Below, piece after piece: positions 18,107-26,484 of a stretch of DNA of 64,000 nt. The notes beneath the pieces are model-generated. The model did not search any database, was not told where the DNA came from, and saw nothing but the letters and a program-made list of their open reading frames with translations. Both the position numbers and the translations under genes were made by a program. The stretch is from CAYNRA01 sp046296415 (lineage in GTDB: Bacteria > Bacteroidota > Bacteroidia > Cytophagales > Spirosomataceae). The stretch's first letter is position 1, and the number at the start of each line of letters is the position of its first letter. The stretch is taken from positions 1,519,978 to 1,583,977 of the forward strand of contig JBKBLN010000001.1 in the NCBI GenBank assembly GCA_046296415.1, given 5' to 3'.

Positions 18107-18865
18107 ATGCAAATCGATTTATCCTCTCGTAAAATATTCATCACAGGTGCTGGAAAAGGTATAGGTTTGGCCTTGACCCACTATCTCATTCAGTCGGGTG
18201 CCCAAGTCTGGGCCCATTATCGGTCCCTGACGCCTGAACTGAAACAATTAGAAGAAAAATACGCTCTTTTGCATTTGGTTCAAGGAGATCTTGCAAATCC
18301 ACTGGAAGTCCAATCAGTCTTTAATCAAGTAACTTCAGCAGCAGGACAATTGACCGGCATGGTCTGGAATGCAGGTATTTTTGAAGGACACCCCACCGAC
18401 TTATCCACCGCTGCTTGGATGGATATTTGGCATAAGACAATGAATGTGAACTTACATGCAGTAGGCCAACTAACCCATGCAGGAGTTCAGCATTTTTTAG
18501 CGGGTGGCCAGGGTGGTCAAATGATATTCATCTCTTCTCGAGCAGCTTATCGTGGGGAAACTGCTGATTTTTTAGCGTATGCAGCCTCGAAGGGCGCTGT
18601 GGTTTCTTTAGGAAAAACCGTGGCACGATCTTTCGGAAAACAAGGGATCACCTCCTTTATATTGGCCCCTGGATTTACTCGAACTCAAATGGCCGAACGT
18701 TTTATTCAAGAAGTGGGCGAGGACAAAGTTCTAGCCGAAATTGGCTTAAATGAACTGACAAAACCCGAGGATCTCGCCCCTCTAGTCGCACTGGCCCTGT
18801 CTGGTGCTATGGATCATGCAAGTGGAACTACCATCGACTTTAACGCGGCCAGTTACATGCATTAA
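18107..18865 (+). CDS. classical SDR-family oxidoreductase
   Basis: The product is 252 residues with a complete classical SDR active site: TGAGKGIG near 14-21, WNAG (NNAG position) near 87, catalytic Ser in ISSRAAY and YAASK (Tyr and Lys of YxxxK). The C-terminal ASGTTIDFNAASYMH is FabG-like. It probably uses NAD(P)H on an unknown carbonyl or alcohol. Its stop codon shares the four bases TTAA with the stop of the convergent CrtA-like gene, so neither gene has its own terminator here. Confidence 0.88.
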   Translation: MQIDLSSRKIFITGAGKGIGLALTHYLIQSGAQVWAHYRSLTPELKQLEEKYALLHLVQGDLANPLEVQSVFNQVTSAAGQLTGMVWNAGIFEGHPTDLSTAAWMDIWHKTMNVNLHAVGQLTHAGVQHFLAGGQGGQMIFISSRAAYRGETADFLAYAASKGAVVSLGKTVARSFGKQGITSFILAPGFTRTQMAERFIQEVGEDKVLAEIGLNELTKPEDLAPLVALALSGAMDHASGTTIDFNAASYMH

Positions 18866-19542
18866 AGTTGAAAGGGGGGATTTCCCAACAGGCGAAGTGG
18901 TTTGAAGCGAGCAAAAAGTTCTTCACTATACCAATCTTGACGACGAGTTTCTTTGATGACATGGGCATGTTCTTTTTGACGATAGGCAAATTGTTTAACA
19001 TCCTCTACCGAATCCCAAATCGAGAACGTGGCTTGTTTCTGCCAGGGAACCTCTCCAATCCCAATGGAATACAGGTACCCCGGAGCTTGAGTCATGGTAG
19101 CAGCAACAGCCGGCACATTTGACCAAAAGCCACTCATTTTATTCCATCGGATGGTGGCTCGGGTCAGTACAGCTACCTTTCCTGAGTAGCTCGTGTCGGT
19201 TGTCGTGACTTCAAAAGGATTTTTACCATCCCAAAGTCCATGCGAAGTCAGAGGAGTACCCAAAAGAGTCCATTCGTTAGATGCAATTAGGTTCCACCAT
19301 GCCATCACCCAATGCGTTTCTCGAAACTGATCGTAGTCTTTTTCATCATCGAAAACAAGCCACATTCCCCATTGAGAAAAGTCAGGGGTTTTATCGAATG
19401 TTCCATTCCGTCCGGTGCCCATCAATTTCCAGAATCGAATCTTTGGATGTAAGCTCAAGGGTAAACGTAATAAGGCCATGGAAATAAATCCCAAGGGCAC
19501 AGCCCAAGACTTTAATCGGACTACGGTGAGCACTGTTATCAT
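18862..19542 (-). CDS. CrtA-like carotenoid oxygenase (spheroidene monooxygenase family)
   Basis: The product is 226 residues. The C-terminal half (FWSNVPAVAATMTQ, GIGEVPWQKQATFSIWDS, FAYRQKEHAHVIKETR, DWYSEELFARFKPL) closely follows the pattern of CrtA, the haem-dependent oxygenase that adds a keto group to acyclic carotenoids. The N-terminus (SWAVPLGFISMALLRLPLSL) and the GTGRNGTFDKTPD segment also fit. Bacteroidota homologues are usually called CrtA-like and may act on another carotenoid or have another substrate. No phytoene synthase or desaturase gene is in the window. Confidence 0.82.
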   Translation of the reverse strand: MITVLTVVRLKSWAVPLGFISMALLRLPLSLHPKIRFWKLMGTGRNGTFDKTPDFSQWGMWLVFDDEKDYDQFRETHWVMAWWNLIASNEWTLLGTPLTSHGLWDGKNPFEVTTTDTSYSGKVAVLTRATIRWNKMSGFWSNVPAVAATMTQAPGYLYSIGIGEVPWQKQATFSIWDSVEDVKQFAYRQKEHAHVIKETRRQDWYSEELFARFKPLRLLGNPPFQL

Positions 19543-19632
19543 AAAAAGAATCCTAACTAATCAGTAAAATCGTATGTAAGGGAAACCAACTCGTGTTGGA
19601 ATTGTTTAGTAACTAAATGACTTCTTAAGTTT

Positions 19633-20361
19633 ATGAAATGGATTTATGTGGCTTTGTTTGCCAGCCTTCCTTTATTTTCGTTTGGACAATTTAATCATGC
19701 CTCATGGGATGCCCTGCTAAAGAAACACGTATCGGCCCAAGGTAAGGTAAATTATGCGGGGTTCAAAAAAGATGAAAAAATATTGGATGGTTACTTGGCG
19801 TATCTTTCCCAAAAAGAACCTGCAAGTTCATCCTCTAAACAAGAACAGCTCGCTTATTGGATTAACGCCTACAATGCCTTTACCGTTAAGTTGATACTAA
19901 ATCACTTGGATAAAAAGTTGGTCAGTATTAAAGACATTGGCTCCAAATTTCAGGTACCTTTTGTGAATACGCCTTGGGATGTAAAGTTTATTAAAATTGG
20001 AGGAAAAGAAATGGATCTCAACAACGTTGAGCATGGGATTATCCGTAAAAAATTTGATGACCCGCGCATCCATTTTGCCTTAGTTTGTGCGGCCGTTTCA
20101 TGCCCCCCTTTACGAGCAGAAGCTTACACCGCGGCCGAACTAAATCAACAATTGGACGATCAAGGTGTAAAGTTTTTGAATGATCCCACCAAGAATTCGG
20201 TCCAAACTACCAAAGCCAGTATTTCAAAGCTATTCTCATGGTACGGAACCGACTTTGGGAATGTAAACGAATGGATAAACAAATACAGTAAAAATAAGAT
20301 TACATCTAAAACAAAAATCACCTACATGGATTACAATTGGAACCTGAATGGGACCTATTGA
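19633..20361 (+). CDS. secreted DUF547 protein
   Basis: The product is 242 residues with a signal peptide (MKWIYVALFASLPLFSFGQ). The mature part has the DUF547 pattern: LAYWINAYNAFTVKLIL, the LNNVEHGIIRKKF segment, and IHFALVCAAVSCPPLRAEAY with conserved cysteines. The function of DUF547 is unknown; a cysteine-peptidase-like fold has been proposed for related families, which I cannot test here. It ends 15 bp before the DASH cryptochrome gene on the same strand and is probably cotranscribed with it. Confidence 0.88.
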   Translation: MKWIYVALFASLPLFSFGQFNHASWDALLKKHVSAQGKVNYAGFKKDEKILDGYLAYLSQKEPASSSSKQEQLAYWINAYNAFTVKLILNHLDKKLVSIKDIGSKFQVPFVNTPWDVKFIKIGGKEMDLNNVEHGIIRKKFDDPRIHFALVCAAVSCPPLRAEAYTAAELNQQLDDQGVKFLNDPTKNSVQTTKASISKLFSWYGTDFGNVNEWINKYSKNKITSKTKITYMDYNWNLNGTY

Positions 20362-20376
20362 TTCCCTCTTTTTTTT

Positions 20377-21771
20377 ATGAAAAATATTGTTCTTTGGTTT
20401 CGGAATGATCTTCGTCTGCACGACAATCAAGCGTGGGAACGTGCAGCGCAGTTGGGGCAAGTCGTCCCGGTGTTTATTATTGATGACCGATGGATGGAAG
20501 AAGGCCCCTTGGGATTTCGTCGAGTGGAAGCTCATCGAATGAAATTTATCTTGGAATCTGTACAAGCATTACGTCAAACGCTTCAGGAACGGGGGTCTAA
20601 TTTGCTGGTTCAAATTGGTAAACCAGAAGAGATAATTCCAGCGTTAGCCAAACAAATAATGGCAACCCATGTGGTTGCATCCAAAGAGATTACCCAAGAG
20701 GAAACCGACGTGGAAACCGCCCTCTCTCAGCGGCTTAAGCCTTTGAATGTCGATATCGAACTGATTTGGCAACGTTCCCTATACCATGTACGAGATCTCC
20801 CTTTTCAAATAAATTTTCTACCGGATATTTTTACCGAATTCAGAAAGAAAGTAGAAAGAACATCCAAAATAAGACCCACCACAGTATTTATACCCAATCC
20901 GATTGCCTTGGATTTACCTTGGGGTGACATGCCAACGTTGGAATCATTGGGTTATGGGATGCCCGATCAAGACGCTCGAGGTGTTTTGGCGTTTAAAGGT
21001 GGTGAAAAAGAAGGGCTTGCGCGCCTTAGGTATTATTTGGACGAAACCCAATTGCTGAAAACCTATAAAGAAACCAGGAATGGACTATTGGGTGGCGATT
21101 ATTCCTCTAAATTCTCGCCATGGTTGGCACTGGGGTGTCTGTCGCCGCGTCATGTGTATGAAGAGGTGAAGCGTTTCGAGGCTCATTATGGAGCGAACGA
21201 ATCGACGTACTGGCTTATATTTGAACTTCTTTGGCGCGATTACTTCATATTTATCTCGTTACGATATGGTTCCAGAATATTCAAATTACATGGAATAAAG
21301 CAGGATTTATCGTATCGAGGTCGACAGGACCACGGGGTTTTTCATAAATGGATGGAGGGTCAAACTGGAAACCCGTTTGTGGACGCCAATATGCGCGAAC
21401 TAAAGGCCACAGGATTTATGTCCAACCGAGGTCGTCAAAATGTAGCTAGTTTCTTGGTTAAAGATTTGCAAATTGAATGGAGGTGGGGCGCACGTTATTT
21501 TGAAAGTCAATTGATTGATTATGATGTTTGCTCCAATTGGGGAAATTGGAATTACGTAGCCGGGGTAGGGAATGATCCACGAGAAAATCGGTATTTCAAT
21601 ACGTACAAGCAAGCTCAGATGTATGATAAAAAAGGAGAGTATATTCGACACTGGTTACCTGAACTTAGCAATGTTCCTCACGATTTGATTTTTCAACCGA
21701 AAAATGGAGTTGGGGTTCAGCTTGGAAAAGATTACCCTTTTCCATTGGTAAAACCTAAACCAATTTACTAA
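20377..21771 (+). CDS. DASH-type cryptochrome / photolyase
   Basis: The product is 464 residues. The N-terminal alpha/beta photolyase domain opens with IVLWFRNDLRLHDNQAW; the FAD-binding helical domain contains YKETRNGLLGGDYSSKFSPWLALGCLSPRHVYEE and WLIFELLWRDYFIFIS, then FVDANMRELKATGFMSNRGRQNVASFLVKDL and DYDVCSNWGNWNYVAGVGNDPR, all typical of the CRY-DASH branch. These flavoproteins repair cyclobutane pyrimidine dimers, mainly in single-stranded or looped DNA, and may sense blue light. The C-terminus is short (YPFPLVKPKPIY). Function as repair enzyme or sensor is not decidable from sequence. Confidence 0.93.
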   Translation: MKNIVLWFRNDLRLHDNQAWERAAQLGQVVPVFIIDDRWMEEGPLGFRRVEAHRMKFILESVQALRQTLQERGSNLLVQIGKPEEIIPALAKQIMATHVVASKEITQEETDVETALSQRLKPLNVDIELIWQRSLYHVRDLPFQINFLPDIFTEFRKKVERTSKIRPTTVFIPNPIALDLPWGDMPTLESLGYGMPDQDARGVLAFKGGEKEGLARLRYYLDETQLLKTYKETRNGLLGGDYSSKFSPWLALGCLSPRHVYEEVKRFEAHYGANESTYWLIFELLWRDYFIFISLRYGSRIFKLHGIKQDLSYRGRQDHGVFHKWMEGQTGNPFVDANMRELKATGFMSNRGRQNVASFLVKDLQIEWRWGARYFESQLIDYDVCSNWGNWNYVAGVGNDPRENRYFNTYKQAQMYDKKGEYIRHWLPELSNVPHDLIFQPKNGVGVQLGKDYPFPLVKPKPIY

Positions 21772-21867
21772 GGCTACATCCGTAAATTATGACGTTTATC
21801 CGATAAGATTAGTGGAAGTAAAAGCATTTACCTATTTTCGAGTATTGAAGTTTAGTAAATCAAACAC

Positions 21868-22449
21868 ATGAAAAAAGGAATCTTAGTTATTGTTGGCCTT
21901 TTGGTCTTATTTGGAATGTATGGTTGTAGCACCTACAATGGATTAGTAGGGAAGGAAGAAACGGTTCAAGAAAAGTGGGCCCAAGTCCAAACCCAATACC
22001 AGCGCAGAGCCGATCTAATTCCAAATCTAGTCAATACGGTTAAAGGTGCTGCTGATTTTGAAAAAGAAACGCTGACCCAAGTAATTCAGGCACGGGCAAA
22101 TGCCACTTCGATGAACATTGATCCCTCGAAGTTGACCCCCGAGAACATTCAAAAGTTTCAGGCGGCGCAAGATCAATTGAGCGGAGCACTGAGCCGATTG
22201 TTGGTCACAGTTGAACAATATCCACAGTTGAAAGCCAATCAAAACTTTTTGGAGCTTCAAGCTCAGTTGGAAGGAACAGAAAACCGAATTACCGTGGCCC
22301 GAAACGATTTTAACGGGGTCGTTAAAGAATACAACCAATCAGTTCGGGTGTTTCCAGCGAGTCTCTTTGCCGGAATGTTTGGATTTGCACCCAAGGGATA
22401 TTTTGAGGCTTCTGCCTCCGCCCAAAATGCACCTACTGTCACGTTTTAA
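21868..22449 (+). CDS. LemA family protein
   Basis: The product is 193 residues with an N-terminal membrane anchor or lipoprotein-like signal (LVLFGMYGCSTYNGLVG; the Cys may be lipidated) and the LemA core: VQEKWAQVQTQYQRRADLIPNLVNTVKG and the helix ending YPQLKANQNFLELQAQLEGTENRI, ARNDFNGVVKEYN. LemA is a coiled-coil membrane protein of unclear role that frequently precedes TPM-domain genes, as here. A hairpin terminator separates it from the two TPM genes, which probably tunes their relative expression. Confidence 0.93.
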   Translation: MKKGILVIVGLLVLFGMYGCSTYNGLVGKEETVQEKWAQVQTQYQRRADLIPNLVNTVKGAADFEKETLTQVIQARANATSMNIDPSKLTPENIQKFQAAQDQLSGALSRLLVTVEQYPQLKANQNFLELQAQLEGTENRITVARNDFNGVVKEYNQSVRVFPASLFAGMFGFAPKGYFEASASAQNAPTVTF

Positions 22450-22455
22450 CCATAG

Positions 22456-22485
22456 AGAGGTTCCGAGAAATCGGATCCTCTTTTT
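22456..22485 (+). terminator. hairpin between lemA and the TPM genes
   Basis: Stem agaggttccga/tcggatcctct with one T-T mismatch, a GAAA tetraloop and a T5 run. Since the next gene starts at 22492 it may be a partial terminator. Confidence 0.7.
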
Positions 22486-22491
22486 GCTCCT

Positions 22492-22920
22492 ATGCAAAAC
22501 TTTTTTTCATCCGAAGAAGAACGCCTGATCTTAGATGCGATTCGCCAAGCTGAACTCCAAACCTCAGGTGAAATAAAACTTCATGTGGAGGCATCTTGCG
22601 ACCATGATCCCTATGTTCGTGCGCAAGAGGTTTTTACTGCCTTGGGTTTACAAAATACTTTGGCTCGAAATGCGGTATTGATTTATTGGGCGAAAGAAAG
22701 CCGAAAAATAGCTATTCTCGGCGATCAAGGCATTCATGAGCGTGTAACGTCTGTTTTCTGGACTAGCACCAAAGAAAACATGATTTCTTTGTTCAAAAAA
22801 GGGCAAAATGTCGAAGCACTAGTCTCTGGAATATTGGAGGCAGGTAGGCAACTTAAAACTTATTTTCCATATCATGATCAAGACCAAAACGAAATTCCAA
22901 ATGATATTTCGTTCGGTTGA
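22492..22920 (+). CDS. TPM domain protein, short form
   Basis: The product is 142 residues without signal peptide. It contains a TPM domain (FFSSEEERLILDAIRQAELQTSGEIKLHVEASC, then RNAVLIYWAKESRKIAILGDQGIHERV). TPM domains occur in plant TLP18.3/Psb32, where an acid phosphatase activity and a photosystem repair role have been reported, and in bacterial membrane proteins of unknown function. It forms a LemA-TPM-TPM set with its neighbours and overlaps the next gene, so they are probably translationally coupled. Confidence 0.88.
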   Translation: MQNFFSSEEERLILDAIRQAELQTSGEIKLHVEASCDHDPYVRAQEVFTALGLQNTLARNAVLIYWAKESRKIAILGDQGIHERVTSVFWTSTKENMISLFKKGQNVEALVSGILEAGRQLKTYFPYHDQDQNEIPNDISFG

Positions 22921-23671
22921 CATACGCTCTCTTGCTTTATCAGCAGGCATTGTTTTGGTAATGTCTTTTTCTCTGTGGGCGCAATCGATACCCGAAAAAC
23001 CTTCTCCTCCTCGGTTGGTAAACGATTTCACTAATACCCTAACTAGCCAGGATATTCAGCTTTTAGAAAATAAATTGGTTGGCTATGAGGATTCTACCTC
23101 TACCCAAATTTCCATTGTCGTAGTACCCACCATAGGGGATTCCGACATGAATTCCTATGCAGTGGCTTTAGGCCGCGCTTGGGGAATCGGTCAGGCTGGA
23201 AAAAACAATGGAATTTTAATTTTATGGTCGACAGGGGAACGTAAGGTGTACATTGCCACAGGATATGGGGCTGAGGGTGCACTGCCAGATGCCTACGCCA
23301 AGCGGATTGTCGAAAATCACATCATTCCCTCCTTTAAGCAAGGACAGTTTGCGCAAGGTCTGTCGAATGGGGTAGATCAGATCATCTCTTATTTATCAGG
23401 CGAGTATGTGGCAGATTCAGAGGCCGAGGAAGAATTTCCAGCTTCCATTATTTTTACATTCCTTCTCATTCTTCTGATTTTTGTTTTGATTGCTCGCCGC
23501 AACAAAGGTGGAGGAGGCGGATTTCGAGGGGGCGGTGGCATGCCATATACGACCTACACAGGTTGGGGGCCATCTTCTGGGAATTGGGGAGGCGGAAGCA
23601 GCGGCGGTGGTAGCTTTGGTGGCTTTGGCGGTGGTAGCTTTGGTGGCGGAGGAGCCGGTGGTGATTATTAA
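22901..23671 (+). CDS. TPM domain membrane protein with glycine-rich tail (YgcG-like)
   Basis: The product is 256 residues from ATG at 22901, preferred because it opens the signal peptide MIFRSVDIRSLALSAGIV..LWAQ; an in-frame ATG at 22874 adds nine residues. The TPM domain (about 30-170) includes RLVNDFTNTLTSQDIQLLENKL and AWGIGQAGKNNGILILWS. A single membrane helix (about 190-210) is followed by basic residues and a low-complexity Gly/Ser tail (GGGSFGGFGGGSFGGGGAGG), the usual YgcG layout. Starts inside the previous gene. Function unknown. Confidence 0.88.
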   Translation: MIFRSVDIRSLALSAGIVLVMSFSLWAQSIPEKPSPPRLVNDFTNTLTSQDIQLLENKLVGYEDSTSTQISIVVVPTIGDSDMNSYAVALGRAWGIGQAGKNNGILILWSTGERKVYIATGYGAEGALPDAYAKRIVENHIIPSFKQGQFAQGLSNGVDQIISYLSGEYVADSEAEEEFPASIIFTFLLILLIFVLIARRNKGGGGGFRGGGGMPYTTYTGWGPSSGNWGGGSSGGGSFGGFGGGSFGGGGAGGDY

Positions 23672-23735
23672 TTCCATTGCCATGGAACTGTTTACCCCAT
23701 TTTGCTTGTAATTTTACGAGAAAGTTAAGAAAAAA

Positions 23736-24947
23736 ATGTCCAATCAACGCCGATTTACCTCTGAATATTTAACCATTTCTGAACCAGCGAAATACGATGC
23801 TCAATCGCTGAAGTCAGAGGAAATGCTGTTGAATATCGGACCACAGCATCCGTCCACACACGGGGTTCTAAGGCTTGAAGTCGTCACAGATGGCGAGGTA
23901 GTGGTGGATGTGGTGCCGCACTTGGGCTACCTCCATCGGTGTTTTGAAAAGCATGCGGAGTCGTTGCCTTTTAATCAAATCCTACCTTTTGTAGACCGCA
24001 TGGATTATGTAGCAGCCATGAATTCCGAACATGCTTTTGTCATGGGGGTTGAAAAAATGCTGGGTCTAACAAACGAATTACCAAAACGCTTGGAATACAT
24101 TCGAGTATTGGTGGCGGAATTAAATCGGCTTGCTTCTCATTTTATTGCTGTCGGAACGTATGCTTTGGACATGGGAGCACAAACCCCGTTCCTTTGGATC
24201 TTTCGGGAGCGGGAAAATATACTCCGGCTTTTAGAATGGGTGTCAGGTGCCCGAATGCTCTACAATTACATCTGGGTGGGTGGATTATTCTATGATCTTC
24301 CCGTGGGATTTGAGGAAAAATGCCAAGAATTTATAGTTCATTTAAAGCCTCAAATTCAAGAACTACAGCAAATTTTGGTTGATAATCACATTTTCATTCA
24401 AAGAACTGCCAATGTAGGAATTCTATCTCGCACCTTGGCCATAAATTACGGGTGTTCAGGTCCTGTATTACGTGGATCCGGACTCCGGTACGACCTGCGC
24501 CGAGTGGATGGTTATTCGGTGTATCCTGAACTGGAGTATGATATTCCTATCGGGCAAGGGGCGATGGGAAAACAAGGAGATTGCTGGGATCGGAACTATG
24601 TTCGTGTCGCCGAATGTTGGGAGTCTGTTCGAATTATCGAGCAATGCTTGGCTGTTTTAACCAAACAATATAAACGGGATCCCAGTTTTGATCCCCAAGC
24701 CTACGTGCCCAAAAAGATAAGACCCCCAAAAATGGATTTTTATGCTCGTGCGGAAAATCCAAAAGGAGAATTGGGTTTCTTTTTTAGAACAGATGGTAAA
24801 TCGGATATTCCGGTACGAGTGAAATCGAGGGGGTGCTCGTTTAGTAATTTATCGGTACTTTCTGAAATATCCAAGGGTGTTTTAATCGCAGATCTCGTTG
24901 CCATTATTGGTAGCATCGATGTTGTCATGGGGGAAGTCGATCGTTAA
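23736..24947 (+). CDS. nuoD: NADH-quinone oxidoreductase subunit D
   Basis: NuoD is the 49-kDa-type subunit that forms the quinone site of complex I. The 403-residue product has the diagnostic NIGPQHPSTHGVLRLEVVTDGE, HLGYLHRCFEK, FVDRMDYVAAMNSEHAF and C-terminal SRGCSFSNLSVL..LIADLVAIIGSIDVVMGEVDR. It is a stand-alone NuoD, not a NuoCD fusion. Unusually, no nuoC or nuoE adjoins it; nuoA and nuoB are about 9 kb away. Its stop shares TTAA with the convergent PspC gene. Confidence 0.96.
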   Translation: MSNQRRFTSEYLTISEPAKYDAQSLKSEEMLLNIGPQHPSTHGVLRLEVVTDGEVVVDVVPHLGYLHRCFEKHAESLPFNQILPFVDRMDYVAAMNSEHAFVMGVEKMLGLTNELPKRLEYIRVLVAELNRLASHFIAVGTYALDMGAQTPFLWIFRERENILRLLEWVSGARMLYNYIWVGGLFYDLPVGFEEKCQEFIVHLKPQIQELQQILVDNHIFIQRTANVGILSRTLAINYGCSGPVLRGSGLRYDLRRVDGYSVYPELEYDIPIGQGAMGKQGDCWDRNYVRVAECWESVRIIEQCLAVLTKQYKRDPSFDPQAYVPKKIRPPKMDFYARAENPKGELGFFFRTDGKSDIPVRVKSRGCSFSNLSVLSEISKGVLIADLVAIIGSIDVVMGEVDR

Positions 24948-25165
24948 AAGTCCCACACGCTGGGGTGTTGATGTCTTCGGATATGTTTCCGAATCTCCAG
25001 CCAAAAGGCCATCACCAAATATAAAATAATGGGGCTTCCAAACGTAAAAAAGGAAGCATAGATGAAATACAGGCGGACACTGCTAACGGAGAAGTTGAGC
25101 CGCTCACTGATGGTGGAGCAAACACCAAATAATTGCTCTTCAACGGTGTAACGAATTTTGTCCAT
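24944..25165 (-). CDS. PspC-domain small membrane protein
   Basis: The product is 73 residues with the PspC pattern: a short N-terminal segment (VEEQLFGVCSTISERLNFSVSSVRL) followed by one strongly hydrophobic segment (YFIYASFFTFGSPIILYLVMAFWL) and a basic tail. PspC takes part in phage-shock membrane stress sensing in proteobacteria; isolated PspC proteins in Bacteroidota have no defined partner. No pspA is nearby. The stop overlaps that of nuoD. Confidence 0.88.
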   Translation of the reverse strand: MDKIRYTVEEQLFGVCSTISERLNFSVSSVRLYFIYASFFTFGSPIILYLVMAFWLEIRKHIRRHQHPSVWDF

Positions 25166-25249
25166 AGTGTATAGGGTTTAGATTCAAACCAAGGATTAAC
25201 GACAAGTGTTTGAATTCACTAAGCAATTTACATGTAATTTCCTAAAGTA

Positions 25250-26434
25250 TCAAATGGCTCCCCAAGCTATTCCCGCAAAAATACCTAAGATAATGAGCAT
25301 ATACGGTTTAATTTTCTCAAATAACAAGGCGACGAATGCAATGGCTACAATCCCAATGTTGACAGGATCGGCGGCTAGTGGTTCGAGTAACGAAATCCCT
25401 GCCGCAATGGTCAATCCAGTAGAAGATGCATTGACTCCTTCCAACGAAGCCCGAACAACCCGGTATTGTTTGAGTTGAATCCAAAAACGATAGACAAAAA
25501 AGATCAGCAATGTACCGGGAAGAAAAATGCCCAAAGTGGCTAGGGTGCCACCCAAGATATACCCTGGAAATCCATATTCTTTTAAGGACAAAGCCCCTAC
25601 AAAGGTTGAAAATGAAAAAGTAGGGCCTGGAATTAGTTCTGATATTCCCAAGCCTGTCAGGAATTCGTCTCGTGTGAGGTAATTCTTAAATTCGACAAAC
25701 TCATTATAGAGAAGAGGCTTCAAAATATGGCCACCCCCAATGGCTAAGGAGCCATTTCGGTAAAAGTTTTCAAACAAACGGATGGGTAAGGATTGAGTAT
25801 AAAAACCTAAAATGGCTGCCCCAAGGAAAATCCCAGCCCATAATATAAAATGAGTCCAATGGATACTAAATGGCTGATGGTCAACTTTTTCTTGTTGATT
25901 AAATTTGTACGTTGTAGCAAAGCCACCCAATACGATCCAGAGAGGGGTGATGTAGGGTGATCGAAAAATATACGCCATGGATGTACTGAGAATCAACAAA
26001 ACAATGGATGTTTTGGTATGAATTACCTTTCTACCGATGGAATAAGCGGCAAAAAATAAAAAAGAAATAGCCATCGGTTTAATGAATTGAATGGCTGAGG
26101 ACACCCGTTGTGGATTGATAAATGAAATACTCCACGCTACAGCAATCATGACAAGGGTAGATGGGAGGATCCAAATCAGTAAAGTGACTAAAGCAAGTCG
26201 AACACCACCTAACTTATAAGCCAAGGCGGTTAAGGTTTGAGTCGAGGAGGGGCCGGGTAGAAAGAAACAAAGTGCTTGTAACTCAATAAGTTCAGATTCC
26301 GAAATATACCGGCGTTTTTGGACAAAAGTTTTGATAAAGGCAGTATAATGCGCTTGGGGGCCTCCTACACAAGTAAGAGCCAAAACTAGAATTTCGCGAA
26401 GGAAAATAATCGACCGAATTTGTTTCGTTTCCAC
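25250..26434 (-). CDS. chrA: chromate transporter, long two-domain form
   Basis: The product is 394 residues with two homologous membrane halves. Motifs: ALTCVGGPQAHYTAFIKTFVQKRRYISESELIELQALCFFLPGPSSTQTLTALAY in the N-terminal half, and SLAIGGGHILKPLL..GLGISELIPGPTFSFSTFVGAL in the second half (seen piecewise). CHR-family proteins export chromate in exchange for other ions; many homologues are annotated by family only. It is preceded by a perfect inverted repeat that separates it from the oxygenase gene. No chrB regulator is seen. Confidence 0.9.
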   Translation of the reverse strand: METKQIRSIIFLREILVLALTCVGGPQAHYTAFIKTFVQKRRYISESELIELQALCFFLPGPSSTQTLTALAYKLGGVRLALVTLLIWILPSTLVMIAVAWSISFINPQRVSSAIQFIKPMAISFLFFAAYSIGRKVIHTKTSIVLLILSTSMAYIFRSPYITPLWIVLGGFATTYKFNQQEKVDHQPFSIHWTHFILWAGIFLGAAILGFYTQSLPIRLFENFYRNGSLAIGGGHILKPLLYNEFVEFKNYLTRDEFLTGLGISELIPGPTFSFSTFVGALSLKEYGFPGYILGGTLATLGIFLPGTLLIFFVYRFWIQLKQYRVVRASLEGVNASSTGLTIAAGISLLEPLAADPVNIGIVAIAFVALLFEKIKPYMLIILGIFAGIAWGAI

Positions 26435-26450
26435 AAGCCTACCATTTGAA

Positions 26451-26474
26451 GAGCTCGGATGTTGATCCGAGCTC
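26451..26474 (-). terminator. perfect hairpin between the oxygenase gene and chrA
   Basis: gagctcggat and atccgagctc form a perfect 10-bp stem around gttg, 11 bp after the oxygenase stop. The minus-strand T-tract is weak, so termination efficiency is uncertain; an operator is an alternative. Confidence 0.6.
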
Positions 26475-26484
26475 GAGTAAACAT

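Noticed and set aside
22874..22900. ATG at 22874 as start of the second TPM gene
   Set aside because: Possible, but the ATG at 22901 gives a better signal peptide; kept as an alternative only.
23590..23665. GGT/GGC-rich repeat as a regulatory or slippage element
   Set aside because: It encodes the Gly/Ser tail typical of YgcG-like TPM proteins, so it is explained as coding sequence.
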